From contig CM054181.1 in the NCBI GenBank assembly GCA_028829895.1, positions 63,667,759 through 63,731,758 on the forward strand: a stretch of 64,000 nt of DNA. Direction: 5' to 3'. Source of the stretch: Sinotaia quadrata. Its lineage: Eukaryota > Mollusca > Gastropoda > Architaenioglossa > Viviparidae. Made by a program: the position numbers and the translations under genes. Below, one piece after another: positions 47,100 through 59,154 of the stretch (position 1 is its first letter; every line of letters begins with the position of its first letter). Under the pieces are notes generated by a model that was not told where the DNA came from, did not search any database, and saw only the letters and a program-made list of their open reading frames with translations.

Positions 47100-49650
47100 T
47101 GGAAGTCATCCCACAAATGGCAAGGGAAGACCCAGTATTAGCACCTTATGGTTCATCAGTCTGCATTCGAGTGACTGGCCCTAGTGCTACACAGACACCT
47201 TGAATAGCTGAGCCACTCGCACAGCCACTGCAAGGAGGGGGACTTCGTGACCCTCGCCATGTCAGACTTGTGAATTCTCACGCCAGAGCATGTTGTATCG
47301 CAAACCAGACACACCCATAGCACTCCTACAAGCTATAAGTGGAATTGAGTCTGATGAGAGTTTTAAGTTCACATCTTTCAATATTATGCAGACCGCGACA
47401 TGGGAGGAACCCAGTCCTTCAAATCATGAGGCCACAGATAGTACCACTTTTCCAAGCCCATGTATTTGATAGCACACAAGAGCGGTAGCAAAAGCTGAAG
47501 GGACTACTCTTAAAGTACAGCACGTTTTCGCCAATTCGAGTGACGTTTCGGGACACACGAATGCTATACAACACCGCGTCATAGCCACGGCTAAAGTCAG
47601 TTTCCCAGCCATGTCGCTCTATCCCACTCACCCAGTACAAAGACCAAAGAGCACATCCTGAGCCTTTTAGCCATAAACATTATCAGGGAAATCCTGAGCC
47701 TTTTAGCCATAAACATTATCAGGGAAATCCTGAGCCTTTTAGCCATAAACATTATCAGGGAAAGACACAGTCTTAAGCTGCCCCTGTAGCGCTGGTAAGA
47801 AAGAAAGATGAAACACTTCGCTTACATGCGTTTGAAAACCAAGATAGTTGCAAAGGCTTTCCATATGCCACGCATTCAAGAGAACTTTGACGTCCTGACT
47901 GGTTCGCAATACTTCTCCATACTAGACTTAGCCAGTGGCTACCACTAGATAGCAATGCATCCAGAAGACCAAGAGCAAACTGCTTTTACCAAATGTTTTG
48001 GGACGTAAACCCGCTACATTCCAGGCCTGATGCAGACAGTGATGTCTGATTACTTGTTCAGCTTTTTGCTGGTTTATTTAGATGATCTGCTAATCTATTA
48101 ACGTACTTTTGATGAACAGCTTCACACTATGGAAATCTGGTCTTACAGATATCCGAGACTGGGCTGAAACTAACAGCTGGAAAATTGTCAACTGTTACGA
48201 AGAGAAGTTACTTATGTATGTTACACGATTTCTGAAGAGAGTGCAGGTTGTCAAAAAGAAAAGAAACCTTATGCATTGTTAAAAAGCTGCAATCTTCTTT
48301 AGGCTTCGCTAGTTACAATAGAAGCTTTATTAAAGGGTCTGCACAAACTGAGGCCCACTCCATAACCTAGTTAATAAGTGTGGCAAAAGTTATTCTAAAA
48401 CAAAGAACTCTACAAAGATTCACCACATTTGGGATTCGTCTCCTCAAAATGCGTTTGATAACTTAAAATCAGCTGTCATTTGCACCCAAATCCTTGGATC
48501 TGCAGACTTCAATCGTCTATTCATTGTGGAGACAGATGTAAGCCATGAAGGACTGAACGCCATCCCGTCTATGGAACAGGCAGATGGGCGAGTGAAGGTC
48601 ACTGCATTTGCTAGTAAATGACTGCATCCCAAAGAACAGAGAAAGGCAAATTACAGTAGCATAAAACTTGAGATGCTGGCTTTGAAATGGGCTTTAGCAG
48701 ACAAATTTCGTCACTGTTTGATAGGAGGACACTTTACTGTGCTGACAGATTACAATCCATTGTCTCACTTTAGGACAACAAAGTTCGGTGCCATTGAACA
48801 ACACTGAGCTGCCTAACCATCCCAGTTCGACTTTGAAATTATGTATCACCCAGGCGGGTACTTCATCATGACTTCTAGACACAATGGCTGACAATATAAC
48901 TTTTTTTTGTATTTAGGAGGCATGGTGTCACAACATAGCAGATGACATTACGACAAGCCCTCACCACTACCCACAGCAGCCTGATCGTGACGTGACAGAT
49001 AAAGACTTATATTTTGGGTATTCAGCATGAACTTTGGCAAGCACACAGCAGGAGGATGCCATTATAGGTAAACTCCTCAAAATTTGGCCCCAACGATTGC
49101 GGCCAGATGTGCAAATGCTGATCAACCAATTTGATTGGCTGGTGATGGAGAAGGAGTGCTCTACATGAAAGTATGGGATCCACACCAGCGTCCTTTTTGC
49201 CAGTCGGTCCTGCTAGCTGCCTTGAAACCTGAAATGGCTGAACTTCATGATGCTATGGGTGATAGGGATTGACAAAATCACAAAAATTACTGCAGCAAGG
49301 AATGTATTGGGCGGGAATACATAGAGATGTCAAGCAGTATGTTGCCATTTGTGGCTTTGTGTGTATAAGAGACCATACAAAGCGAGGACAAAACAAGATG
49401 AGGACATCTGGTGCCCTGGAGTGTACGTAATAATTGATTACCCTACGGATCTTGTGTGGATACAGTGAAATCAATCACTGAAAGGACAGTGAAAACTCAA
49501 AAGCAGATTTACTGCCTGCTCGCCCTTTAGACATAGACACGCACCGTCCAGATGATCATCAAGGGAGAGAATACGACCAGCCAATTAGACCACGACCAGT
49601 ACCAGAACGACGTCCGTTTATTTGGCTGATTGAGAAAAACAACGTAATTG
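47100..49650 (+). mobile_element. Decayed Ty3/gypsy-type LTR retrotransposon, pol region
   Basis: Domains in order, with many stops and frame changes. The spacer before reverse transcriptase (about 47480-47660) has the signature VFANSSDVSGHTNAIQHR. Reverse transcriptase runs from about 47777 and includes APVALVRKKDETLRL, then FSILDLASGY and the catalytic block LVYLDDLLIY near 48060-48100. RNase H (about 48440-48890) includes LHPKEQRKANYSSIK, LEMLALKWALADKF and VLTDYNPLSHF. A zinc-binding integrase N terminus (about 49235-49400) includes GMYWAGIHRDVKQYV, and a C-terminal tail rich in Arg/Pro ends near 49650. The integrase catalytic core is essentially missing between about 49420 and 49480. Gag and protease were not recognised; 47100-47480 may hold remnants. 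A 36-bp unit is tandemly triplicated at 47665-47765, just before the reverse transcriptase. The copy is non-functional. Confidence 0.8.
47665..47765. repeat. 36-bp unit x 3 inside the gypsy remnant
   Basis: Three near-perfect copies of a unit starting TCCTGAGCCTTTTAGCC lie between the pre-reverse-transcriptase spacer and the reverse transcriptase, so they expanded after insertion. Confidence 0.85.
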
Positions 49651-50330
49651 CAGTGTATTGTATTAATTATTGACAAAACCAAAATTTTAAGGAACATTTA
49701 TTGTATTTGCATTTTTTCTATGTTGACTTGTATTCTGCCTTACTATCAGCAAATCTAGTTTGTTAATGTTTCTTTAATTATGTTTTCCATTTTAATTGAA
49801 AGATGAAAACCACTCTAAAGAAATGACACATAAATAATAAACAAGGATTCATTTAGCTTTGTTACCACTCTCTCATTTGACGTCATGCGCGTGAGGTCGG
49901 AGCTCTATATTTAAAATTTCTTCAAGATCACGTGATTCGCGTACTTTTGAGCTGCCAAACAAAACCGGTCAGAATAACGGGTTTCTTTCAACTTCTAATA
50001 AGCACAGATACTTTTAATGGGGTTTATTCGATTGTTAATAATTGATTACAAGATTTAATAAAATGGACTGATACGGTTGATTTTTGTTTTTAAAACCGGA
50101 ATAATCCTTATACTTTAACCGTTTCGTTCTCTCTGCTAAGTGCGTGAAGACCACTACGTCTTTTGTCAGTTTTATTTATTATTATAAAATCTTGCCATCA
50201 GGTATTACAGAGTACACAGGCAGAGGATTTTGTACGTAAGATGGTGTCAGCCATATTATGCCGTATTTGTAATTCCTCTTGTTTATATATATTGTGTGTG
50301 TTTATGTGTAATTACGTGTGTTTGTCCTTT
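49651..50330. other. AT-rich stretch downstream of the gypsy pol, possible LTR
   Basis: Directly after the pol tail. It holds a TGACGTCA palindrome (49878) and a TATA-like CTCTATATTTAAAA near 49910, which could be the promoter of a 3' LTR. No 5' partner LTR was found in the window, so this is weak. Nothing else recognised. Confidence 0.25.
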
Positions 50331-50364
50331 ATGTGAGAATGTGTATATTATAAATATATTATAT

Positions 50365-50467
50365 ACATAAGTGTGTGTGTGTGCGTGTGTGTTTGTGTGT
50401 GTGTGTGTGTGCACGTGCGCGCATGTATCTGTGTGTGTGCTTACGTGTGTGAGTTTTTATTTGTTTG

Positions 50468-50525
<58 letters not shown>
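50365..50525. repeat. (TG)n then (GA)n tracts
   Basis: TG-rich to 50420 and pure GA at 50470-50525. Confidence 0.95.
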
Positions 50526-50527
<2 letters not shown>

Positions 50528-50656
50528 TAATGCACTTAAAGTCACTAATGCCTTGGTTCTGGTCGTCTTAATGAGCTAAAACCAACCATGGTCCTAAAAT
50601 TAGAATTTCTCAGATATTAACAGCGTGCTTGGCGCCACAAAAGTCTTCCTGTGGGA

Positions 50657-50684
50657 TTTCTTTCTTTCTTTCTTTCTTTCTTTT

Positions 50685-50772
<88 letters not shown>

Positions 50773-50790
50773 TCCTTCCTTCCTTCTTAG
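50657..50790. repeat. (TTTC)n microsatellite
   Basis: About 30 units ending in TTCC variants. Confidence 0.98.
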
Positions 50791-50929
50791 ATTCCCAGAA
50801 ACATTGTCCACTAGTCTACAAGGATAACGATTTTTGATAAAGTTCACAGTGACACGCACATAGTTTCATAACATTCTCTCTGTCGTGCTTTGCAAGACAT
50901 TTTGAAACCACTTGATGATCTTAGTTATT

Positions 50930-51930
50930 TGCTTTGATGACTCTCATTTGATCAAATAAATACATTTGTACTGTATCAAAATTGAAGCTCACTTCATGAA
51001 ATAAATACATCATTACCTAGAAGAATTGACGCTCACTTCATCAAATAAATACATTATTATTGTGGCAGAACTAATATTTATTCCTTTCAAAATCCTCGAT
51101 TCTAGTTTTTATGTTTACTCCATCAGTGTTTGAAATGAAGTAATAGTAAAGTTAGAGAGCTGCATCATGGTAAGAAAACAAAATCTCCGCCCTCCCCCTC
51201 GACGCCTGTATCCATAGATACGGCCATTTTACTTCCCAGTACACCTGTCTTTCATTCCATTAGTGTATTCAACCCTAAATTCGCGGGGAATAAATACTTC
51301 ACTCATTGAAAGCATTCCCTCCACCAGAAGTGAAATAGGAAACTTCAGTTTTCGCCACTTTATTGGTAGTGTTTATTGGAATCACCTAATCTCTGAAGAG
51401 ACATGTCAAACCTCCTGTGCTTTGCATTATCGTGTTTGGAGAATGATTCGAAGGAATGGGAAGAGGGGAGAGTTATCTGCTCTTCGTTGTCGCTGCTGAT
51501 ACATACGCTATCCCCCTTCTGTAATATCTTGAATTTGCGCGCGCACGATACACATATATGCTTGTATCTTCAAAAGTTACATATCAACATACAATTGATT
51601 TGTGATATATATGTTATTATCGAACATTGATTTCGTGTTCCACTTGGAATCACAATACAAGTAAATCTCATCAGTAAATCAGCTATTGATCTTATTTCTG
51701 CTTAACGTCCACTGTCTGTTGATTTTGCGGGCTGCATGACGTCAGTCATTTAATAATCTTTTCTTATCTGACAGCATACTTTTAATCACTATCGTCTTTT
51801 ATCAGTCAAAAGTCGCGTTTTTTGACTTGCTTGAATGTGTCTGACCTTCTACCAATTCATCTATTTAATTATTCATGCATCCATTATCTCCATCTCGTAT
51901 TCTTCCATCCTAACACCATTTTGTCCTTCT
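50930..51930. other. Non-coding stretch with short AAATACAT repeats
   Basis: Three diverged copies of TTCATCAAATAAATACAT-like sequence at 50945-51055. Contains TGACGTCA at 51737. No gene supported. Confidence 0.5.
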
Positions 51931-51937
51931 GTCCATC

Positions 51938-51939
51938 CA

Positions 51940-51977
<38 letters not shown>
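51938..51977. repeat. (CTAT)n microsatellite
   Basis: About 10 units. Confidence 0.95.
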
Positions 51978-52589
51978 GTTTTATCTATTATAACTTTTAT
52001 TTTATTTATTTTATTTGGTTTTTTCCCTCTTTTTCACTCTGAAAGATTTTGCACGACATTGCGATGATGACAAACGCTTGTTCTTGTGGGTTGCCCATTC
52101 CTGCAAAAGCCTGAACGCATCAATGTCGTTATTTAGCGTTGCGCCCTGTCGATCAATTTAAGAACATCTTAGCGACACTTAGAAATGTAGGCAGACAACT
52201 CGACTCATTGCTTACACTAATGCAAAGTCGTCTTGTTTTAAAAAAAATTCAAAAGTAGTCTTGTGTCTAATCAGATACAAACATTCTCAAATTACTGTAA
52301 AATTAACTGCTGGAGATAGGGCATGCACTTTAATAAAATATTTCACGGAAGAAAAGAGAGAAAATGCTTTGTCATATATTAAAATGTTTGTGCATTTCAA
52401 ATAATTTTAGTTAGGAGAAAACACATATTCATCTTTACTCTCTTCCTCATTTACATTCTACCGTCATAGTCATCCTCATTATAATTCCCCCCATTCCAAA
52501 TTTGTTTTCATTTTCACTTTCATTCTTGTTTCAAGTAGAACCATCCTAATTCTAATTTCTCAATTTTAGTCTAATTCACACTAACTTTC

Positions 52590-52705
52590 TTATTCATATT
52601 CTAATATAATTTTTTCATTCTTATTGTAATTCTCTTTCATTTTCTCATTCTTATTGTAATTCTCTTTCATTTTCTCATTCTTATTGTAATTCTCTTTCAT
52701 TTTCC
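52590..52705. repeat. 30-bp minisatellite x 3-4
   Basis: Unit CATTCTTATTGTAATTCTCT TTCATTTTCT. Confidence 0.95.
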
Positions 52706-53497
52706 CATATTATATTGAAAAGACACGAGCAAATTCGCTGTCGCCAAACGTCCGCCATATTGAAAAGACCGAAGCATAGTGGTAGCGTCTATGGCAAATG
52801 CGCGTTTAGCATCGACCGTTTTCGATATATTTATACCTAATTTTATGAATCTATAATTCAATAAATATAATTAAATTTACAACAAAATTAAAAAAATACT
52901 AAGAAAAGAAAAGATCCCCAGGCCTGTCACTTTAGATAATAAATATTAATGAAATGTATTCATGTAAAGCTTTTGGATAAAGTAATATGAGGGGAAAGTA
53001 TATTTAATATATTTACTTTTAGTAAATGTTCATGCACATACACACACACTCTCTCTCATGTATTCTTTACCTTAAGAAAAATATGCACTGTATAATTCAT
53101 TTAAACATATTTGCAAGTGCATGTGTAAAATGAATGCTTCTCAGTACATTGTCTACAGCACTGTTGCTTTCAACGACTGGTGTTGTATTTTCAAAATAAC
53201 CACACACACACACACACATTTACTTATAAAACATGAAGATGTTACACCTAACTTCATTTCTTTGTATAAACAGACCTTATAAATACATTTTCTTTGTTGA
53301 TATTGGACACAAATAATGTACTGATTTTTGTATTTGATTTTTGTTCTGTTTTACTTTATCTAACTCAAAACGGGGACCTGATCGCATTATAAAAGACAGG
53401 AAATAAAATAATTTCACTATTGCTTGTAGGTGGAGTCATATTAATTAACATCACATTCAATACAAAGAGCCACAGAGAAAAGATTTTACTCTGTCCG
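52706..53497. other. Non-coding stretch, nothing recognised
   Basis: Contains two copies of CGCCAAACGTCCGCCATATT-like sequence near 52720-52770. AT-rich beyond. Confidence 0.4.
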
Positions 53498-53580
53498 TAG
53501 GAGGCAACCCTGTAAGGAGAAGACAACTCAGGGTCAGATTTGCACTTCTCATTATGAGTTTTGCCTGTCCGGATATTGCT
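53498..53580 (+). repeat. Dispersed repeat sharing ~80 bp with 60270-60355
   Basis: CCTGTAAGGAGAAGACAACT ... CAGATTTGCACTTCTCATTA matches CCTGCAAGGAAAAGACAACT ... CAAATTCAGACTTCCCATTA. It is a short piece of a longer element present near 60.3 kb. Confidence 0.5.
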
Positions 53581-54004
53581 GTTTTGTTAATAAATAGTTT
53601 GCATGAGTGAGAAAATCCCTGTGCACACAACTATAATACAAGCCTGTCGTATCCTAACAGGAAAAGAAAACCCAGCAGAGGTCGCCCGACAATATATCTT
53701 TCTTTTTGTGTCCAATCTCAACTGTCACTTTTTAGCTTGATTAATGAAATAAACTCTCAGAATGGATATTCTGGATGGAGAGGAGGTTCTGTTTGAAGCT
53801 CGTTTGACAATTATGACTTGCTCTTCCGGTCTGACTTGACCTATTCGATAACTGCTAAGATAATAGGTCAGTGTTGACAGGCACAATCTGTCCCGGAATC
53901 GCGTGTGTATAGACATCCCGAGCAGTCTTTGCTGTAGATCATGTACGTTGTGATCATGTTTTGTGCAATTAATATAAATAATTTTCAGTTTCCAGACACA
54001 TAAT

Positions 54005-54365
54005 TGTCACACAATGGCGTTATGTCACCACACTAATTCCTCCTAAAAATAGTCTACCCAAACTCTATCCTTACAAGAAGCGATCACATCTACCCTTGTT
54101 GGAATGCGACTATAATCAACTCTTCTACAGTCCCTGTAAATGACCAGAGTACGGCTTGGCCGCAAGCAATGAATGCTTAATTAGGCAGCCCTAAGACCCG
54201 GCTGATCAGTGGCCGAAGAGGCATAACAACGCGACATTCCCGGCACACCCAAATAACCTATAAATATATTTATACCAGCTATTTACTATTTTATGCCGGT
54301 TAAACTTCGAGCTGAGGACAGCAATCCGCTCTATATAACTGCCGAATGTATGTGCATTTGTTTGT
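54005..54365 (+). mobile_element. LTR-like segment related to 2190-3595
   Basis: Starts TGTCACACAATGGC, contains CTCCTAAAAATAGTCTAC (2228-2246 in the other copy) and a TATA-type block CTCTATATAACTGCCGAA followed by TGTATGTG. The right boundary is uncertain. No coding sequence is attached. Confidence 0.45.
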
Positions 54366-54775
54366 ATCCTTATATATTAAATCTTACATATATATATTTA
54401 TTCTTTAGCCTATAATTTTATTCCTTTGTAAACAATCAATCTTTGTCTATATAATGATTGTCGGATAACTCTGACCTTGTTTAAATTTATTATTAACTAT
54501 TTCTTTATTAATATTGCTTAATATGTTTTTATTCTTTATTATAATATTTCATTTAGATCCATGTCGTTTACTAAGTTAATCTATTTCGCTTGTGTAGCTA
54601 TATTTAATTTCTGTTCATAATTGTTTTGAAGGCAGGCTGTTTGTCTTAGTTCGTGTGAGCATATTTTGAAGACAGGCTGTTTGTCCTAGTCGACCTAGTG
54701 TGTGTGTGTCAGAGCATGTTTCGTGGAGCGGATTGCTGTCCTCTGCTCGAAGTTTAACCGGCATAAAATAGTAAA
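54282..54775. repeat. 50-bp inverted repeat, arms 54282-54331 and 54726-54775
   Basis: The arms are reverse complements with one mismatch (GCTGAGG against GCAGAGG). The spacer of about 394 bp contains a short direct repeat of GACAGGCTGTTTGTC type. The left arm overlaps the TATA-like block of the LTR-like segment. Confidence 0.95.
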
Positions 54776-55277
54776 TTTCAGTATGACCATTTCAACAACA
54801 TCCTGCATTTAAACAAAGTCATCTTACTAATCCAGTCCACGACTTTCCCTGATAGTGTGAATGTCCGGATATTCCCGATTTCCTGGATGTTTGCCAATGT
54901 TGATTGTACTGGGTTTCGGTCCTTTCCGTCGCCTGCGCTCGAAGTGGAGACTGTTAACACTTCTCGAGTTAACACTTCTCGTGTAAACTTCCAGTCGCCA
55001 TAATTAAACCTCTTAAAATTTTGTCAGCGGTTGTACACAGAGCTGGTTACGAGATACCAAATCCTTAGCTGGAGCAATGGCGGATGCTAGTTGTTTCTTT
55101 AAGGACAAAGACAGTTATTAATGATATGAAAAATAATTCTGACAAGTGAATTTTATTTCTTACAGTAAAAAATCAACAAGAATCTTTGCTTTTGTATTCT
55201 AAATGGCCATTTATTTTTAATTTGCATTAATCAGAAGTAATGTAAATATTTGTCACAAGTTGGAGACAATTCAAGTT

Positions 55278-55440
<163 letters not shown>

Positions 55441-55682
55441 GCATTGTGTTCTCTCGTTAAGGAGAATGTATTAAACAACTCTCGCTCAGAGCGGTTCCAT
55501 TCGGAAACTAAAGATGCATCAGAATAATTCTTATATAAAATATATATAAAAAATATTACAAGTGTAATGTTAAAATGCATGATTCCTAAACTGATTTTTT
55601 AAAAGTGTTAAAAAAAAAGTCAACAGATTAAAGGAACATACTGTAGTCCCCGTTCTTATTATCAGATGTGTTGACTTCGACT

Positions 55683-55790
55683 GAAAGACATGACACGTGA
55701 CATTTTAGACTTCAGGACAAAGTCCATGTTTTGTTATCAGATGTCGTGACTGTCCTGCAATCTAAAATGTCACGTGTCATGTGTTCTTTC
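55683..55790. repeat. Fold-back inverted repeat with ACGTGTCATGT-type core
   Basis: Arms 55683-55719 and 55751-55790 are reverse complements over about 37 bp with a 3-base bulge and small mismatches (core CATGACACGTGACATTTTAGA). Each arm is preceded by TTATCAGATGT on the plus strand. Confidence 0.9.
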
Positions 55791-56218
55791 ATTGTCATCT
55801 TCGCCAAACGATTGAAATGACCTCTAAACATGATCAAAGACACAGTTTACAAAACACATTTCACATCAACTAATAGATTTGCTGGCCTACTTATGGAACG
55901 TATCACCATGGGCGAGATTTTAATAGTATGAGTGCAATTTGAACACAACAATGAACGTGTGTGTGTGTGTACATGTTTGTGTGTCTCTGTGGATTTTTTC
56001 ACCAAAAGTCTAAATGTGTACATTTAATGCTGATTTCACTGTGTTTACGTTTAAGCTTTGTTATTAAATAAAAACTTTATTCTGAAAGTATATTGTGAAT
56101 AATTTAAAGCCGATTTCACAGTGTGTATTTTAAAATTTTGTTAACATGAACGATACACTCTATTGTAAATTTTACCTTTAAGATTTGTTATCATGAAATG
56201 CATACTCGATTCTAAAAG

Positions 56219-56224
56219 TTTATT
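56219..56224 (-). terminator. Candidate poly(A) signal, galaxin-like gene 2
   Basis: AATAAA on the minus strand about 380 bp after the stop codon; further copies occur nearer 56085. The site is plausible but weak. Confidence 0.2.
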
Positions 56225-56600
56225 TCATATAAGTTAAGACCCAAGACAATTATGAGATTACTAGCGCTTTTAATTTAAAAAAAAAAATGTAAAAAGCAAT
56301 GACAAAGATCGCGAAAAGCACACTGTGGTTCCAAAGAAAATATACCATTGATTACGTAATCATACTATGACACCAGATTGCTGACACACATGACGTTAAA
56401 GAAATGGCCTCAGTGTTCGTAGGACAACAGTCATTGCAAAAGATTCGTAGCAGATTAAAAGACATTGCAAAAGATTCGTGGCAGATTAAAAGTCATTGCA
56501 AAGGATTCATTGCAGAGTAAGAGAGAAGACACAATGTGCCGCTGATCTCGAAAAGATGCAAATTGCTGCCCCGAAGAGTAAGCAACAAAACCCGACATAT

Positions 56601-56929
56601 TTAACAGAAAGGTCGAACCCGTCCGTTACAACACTTGCTGAAAGTGTAGTCGTAAGCAGATGTGCCACAGCAGCTGGGCGAGAGCCCGAGTTTGGGCCGA
56701 ATAGTTCCGGCGCAGCAAAGGCTGAACATGGAGTCATAAGCAGATGTGCCACAGCAGCTGGGCGAGAGCCCGAGTTTGGGCCGAATAGTTCCGGCGCAGC
56801 ACATGCTGAACTGGGTATCATACCCAGCCGTGCCGCAGCAGGCGGGGGACAACCCATGTCGCGGTCGCACGTATCCGTTGCAGCACATGCTGAAGTTTGA
56901 GTCGTACGATTGCTTGCAGCTGGTATTAC
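56601..56929 (-). CDS. Galaxin-like gene 2, terminal coding exon (partial gene)
   Basis: Encodes 108 residues of a galaxin-like protein after a clear acceptor (pyrimidine-rich tract then CTCCACAG, AG at 56930-56931) in phase 1, ending in TAA at 56601. Seen: three full units of the form S-x-CC-x-G-x-I/V-RP-x(2)-GLSP-x-CC-GT-x(2)-YD and a truncated fourth ending RPFC. The two central units are an 84-bp tandem duplication (63 bp identical from 56655 and from 56739), so the repeat array is growing in frame. The first mature residues (SCKQSYDS) align with those of gene 1 (LCGKQPYS), and both follow a phase-1 intron. The exon is clearly more GC-rich than its surroundings, as expected for constrained coding sequence. 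No matching signal-peptide exon was recognised between 56.9 kb and the right edge. Inferred role: secreted matrix or surface protein, paralogous to gene 1. Confidence 0.72.
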
Positions 56930-57084
56930 CTGTGGAGAAAGTGAACGGGCTTAATTTGAAATAGGTGAAAGCTGTTTGGCATTCAACCGAGCGCTCACAC
57001 ACACAAAAAAAATCATCATATTCATGTGCAGTTAGACCAAATTATATAGAGACCTTTACAATAGTATATAAATAAAATCAATAT

Positions 57085-57355
57085 GTTCAGACAGATATTT
57101 GTACCAATACTTAAGCTTTAACACTAAATAGATAGCTAATACAGGACGTTTTGTACCAATACTTAAGCTTTAACACTAAATAGATAGCTAATACAGGACG
57201 TTTTGTACCAATACTTAAGCTTTAACACTTAATAGATCGCTAATACGCGAAAGCGGCGGAAGCCGGAAGCGTTCCCCACATTCAAAAAAAAAAAAGATCG
57301 CTAATACTGGACGTTTTGTACCAATACTTAAGTTTTAACACTTAAAAGATAGCTA
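57085..57355. repeat. 52-bp minisatellite x ~4
   Basis: Unit TTTTGTACCAATACTTAAGC...TAGATAGCTAATACAGGACG; the third unit is interrupted by the insertion at 57247-57294. Confidence 0.9.
57247..57294 (+). mobile_element. Tiny A-tailed retro-insertion with 13-bp target-site duplication
   Basis: A 37-bp GC-rich piece (GCGAAAGCGGCGGAAGCCGG...) followed by A(11) lies between direct repeats AGATCGCTAATAC at 57234-57246 and 57295-57307. The surrounding 52-bp minisatellite gives the empty-site sequence, so the insertion is unambiguous. It looks like a 5'-truncated LINE-mediated insertion; the source RNA is unknown. Confidence 0.85.
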
Positions 57356-57759
57356 ACACAAGAAGCAAAAAAGTGGCAGTGGCTACTACGGCAATATCGT
57401 ACCTAAGCAATAACTGCTATGGACTCGTGTGCCATTCTTAAGCGTCGTAGCTAGTCACAAACTTCTAGACAATTCGTCACATTCTCGAGAGTTGCCTTCC
57501 TTTACATTAGCTGCAAGTAAGCCGCCATTTGCATAAGTAGATCTCAGTTCGTTATCGTTTATGCCTACCACAAGCTACTTTTTTGACATGCATTACATTT
57601 ATTTTATTTTGATAGTAAATCATTTTGCCATGTTTAAGCATCGCCGTTGGGTTGATATATCAATTACAGTTTGTTTGGATTCAGCTCGAGGCAAAAATTG
57701 AATTGCAGGACACAAAGATGTATTCCAAAGTTGAAAGACATATGAAATAAAATTATATG

Positions 57760-58085
57760 ACTGAACTTAATCCAACGTATAGGACTGAACTCAAGCCAAC
57801 TTATAGGACTGAACTTAAGCCAACTTTAGGACTGAACTCAAGCCAACTTATAGGACTGAACTTAATCCAACGTATAGGACTGAAAAGCCAATTTATAGGA
57901 CTGAACTAAAGCCAACTTATAGGATGAACTTAAGCAAACTTATAGGACAGAACTTAAGCCAACTTATAGGATGAACTTAAGCCAACTTATAGGACTGAAC
58001 TTAAGCCAACGTATAGGCCAGATCTTAAGCCAACTTATAGGACTGAACTAAAGCCTTTTAATAGGAATGAACTTAATCCAAATTG
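57760..58085. repeat. 24-bp minisatellite x ~13
   Basis: Unit GACTGAACTTAAGCCAACTT ATAG. Confidence 0.95.
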
Positions 58086-58619
58086 ATTATTGATTAAGTA
58101 TTGAACTTGTCAACTTTTAGGACTGATATTTGTGCAGATTTCTAGCTAATTTATAAGATAATTAAAATTATATGTGACAAGATTTTTTAAACATTTGAAT
58201 ACTGGTATTTTTTATGTTTTGTACGCACGCCTGACATTTGTGACACTAAATCACCAGAGTGTTTCTGAGACATTTCATTTAAGTAAGTTCTAATGCTTAA
58301 ATGTCTTTTTATAAATAGCATCATTAACCGTAGTGTAGGTATGGAGGAATACAAGGAAACCGGATAAATTATCTCTTTTGCTAACTTGTCCTACGGTATT
58401 GAAAAAAATTGCAAGCTGGATGTCTATTTTTAATCGACCAATCATTGTATGGATGTATCTATGAGAGAGTTAATTGGCTTTGTTTTACAGGGCTTAACAA
58501 ATATATGCTCTTTTAGTGTTAACGTGTGTGTCCGTGTGTGCGCGTATCTGTCATTTGTCAATCAAAAGTGTATATCTTTGAGTCGAAGGACTTGTGCTTG
58601 CTATGTAATTGTATGTAAC

Positions 58620-58692
<73 letters not shown>
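58620..58692. repeat. (CTAT)n microsatellite
   Basis: About 18 units. Confidence 0.98.
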
Positions 58693-58693
<1 letters not shown>

Positions 58694-58754
58694 ATTGTGT
58701 GTATAAGTATGTGTGAAGCAATAGAATATCAACACGTAGCCATCCGTGTGTATA

Positions 58755-58755
58755 T

Positions 58756-58832
<77 letters not shown>
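58755..58832. repeat. (TA)n(TG)n microsatellite
   Basis: Compound dinucleotide tract. Confidence 0.98.
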
Positions 58833-58835
<3 letters not shown>

Positions 58836-59154
58836 CGTGCTGAAGATTTTTCTGCGAACAAAGAATACCAGAATAAAGACTGAAACGTTTGTTGTAAAAA
58901 TGTCCCCCTATTTAGCATAAACAAAAATTACCTTAAAGGAATGTATGTTTTGAAATAGTAAAATAGAGAAGGAAAAAAAAAGAGGGAATGAAAAAAGACA
59001 GACGAAAAAGTATTTATGGATTATATAGTTAATGTTTGCTTGATGAACACAATGTCAATGGCTTTGTTAATCAAATGAACAACATTAACACTAGCTATAA
59101 GAAAAATATTCGTGGCGAAAGTGTGTGTATTCAAATTATCTAGCTGAACAACAC

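Noticed and set aside
46738..47184. Overlapping Cys/Val/Ser-rich open frames of more than 100 codons
   Set aside because: Translations of TG/CA microsatellite; open on both strands and several frames.
56496..56900. 134-codon plus-strand frame over galaxin-like gene 2
   Set aside because: Antisense shadow produced by the same in-frame repeats.
57520..57600. Short ATG segment ending at a GTAGGC donor in phase 1 near 57564
   Set aside because: Phase fits gene 2, but the nine residues are basic and not a signal peptide, and there is no promoter signal.
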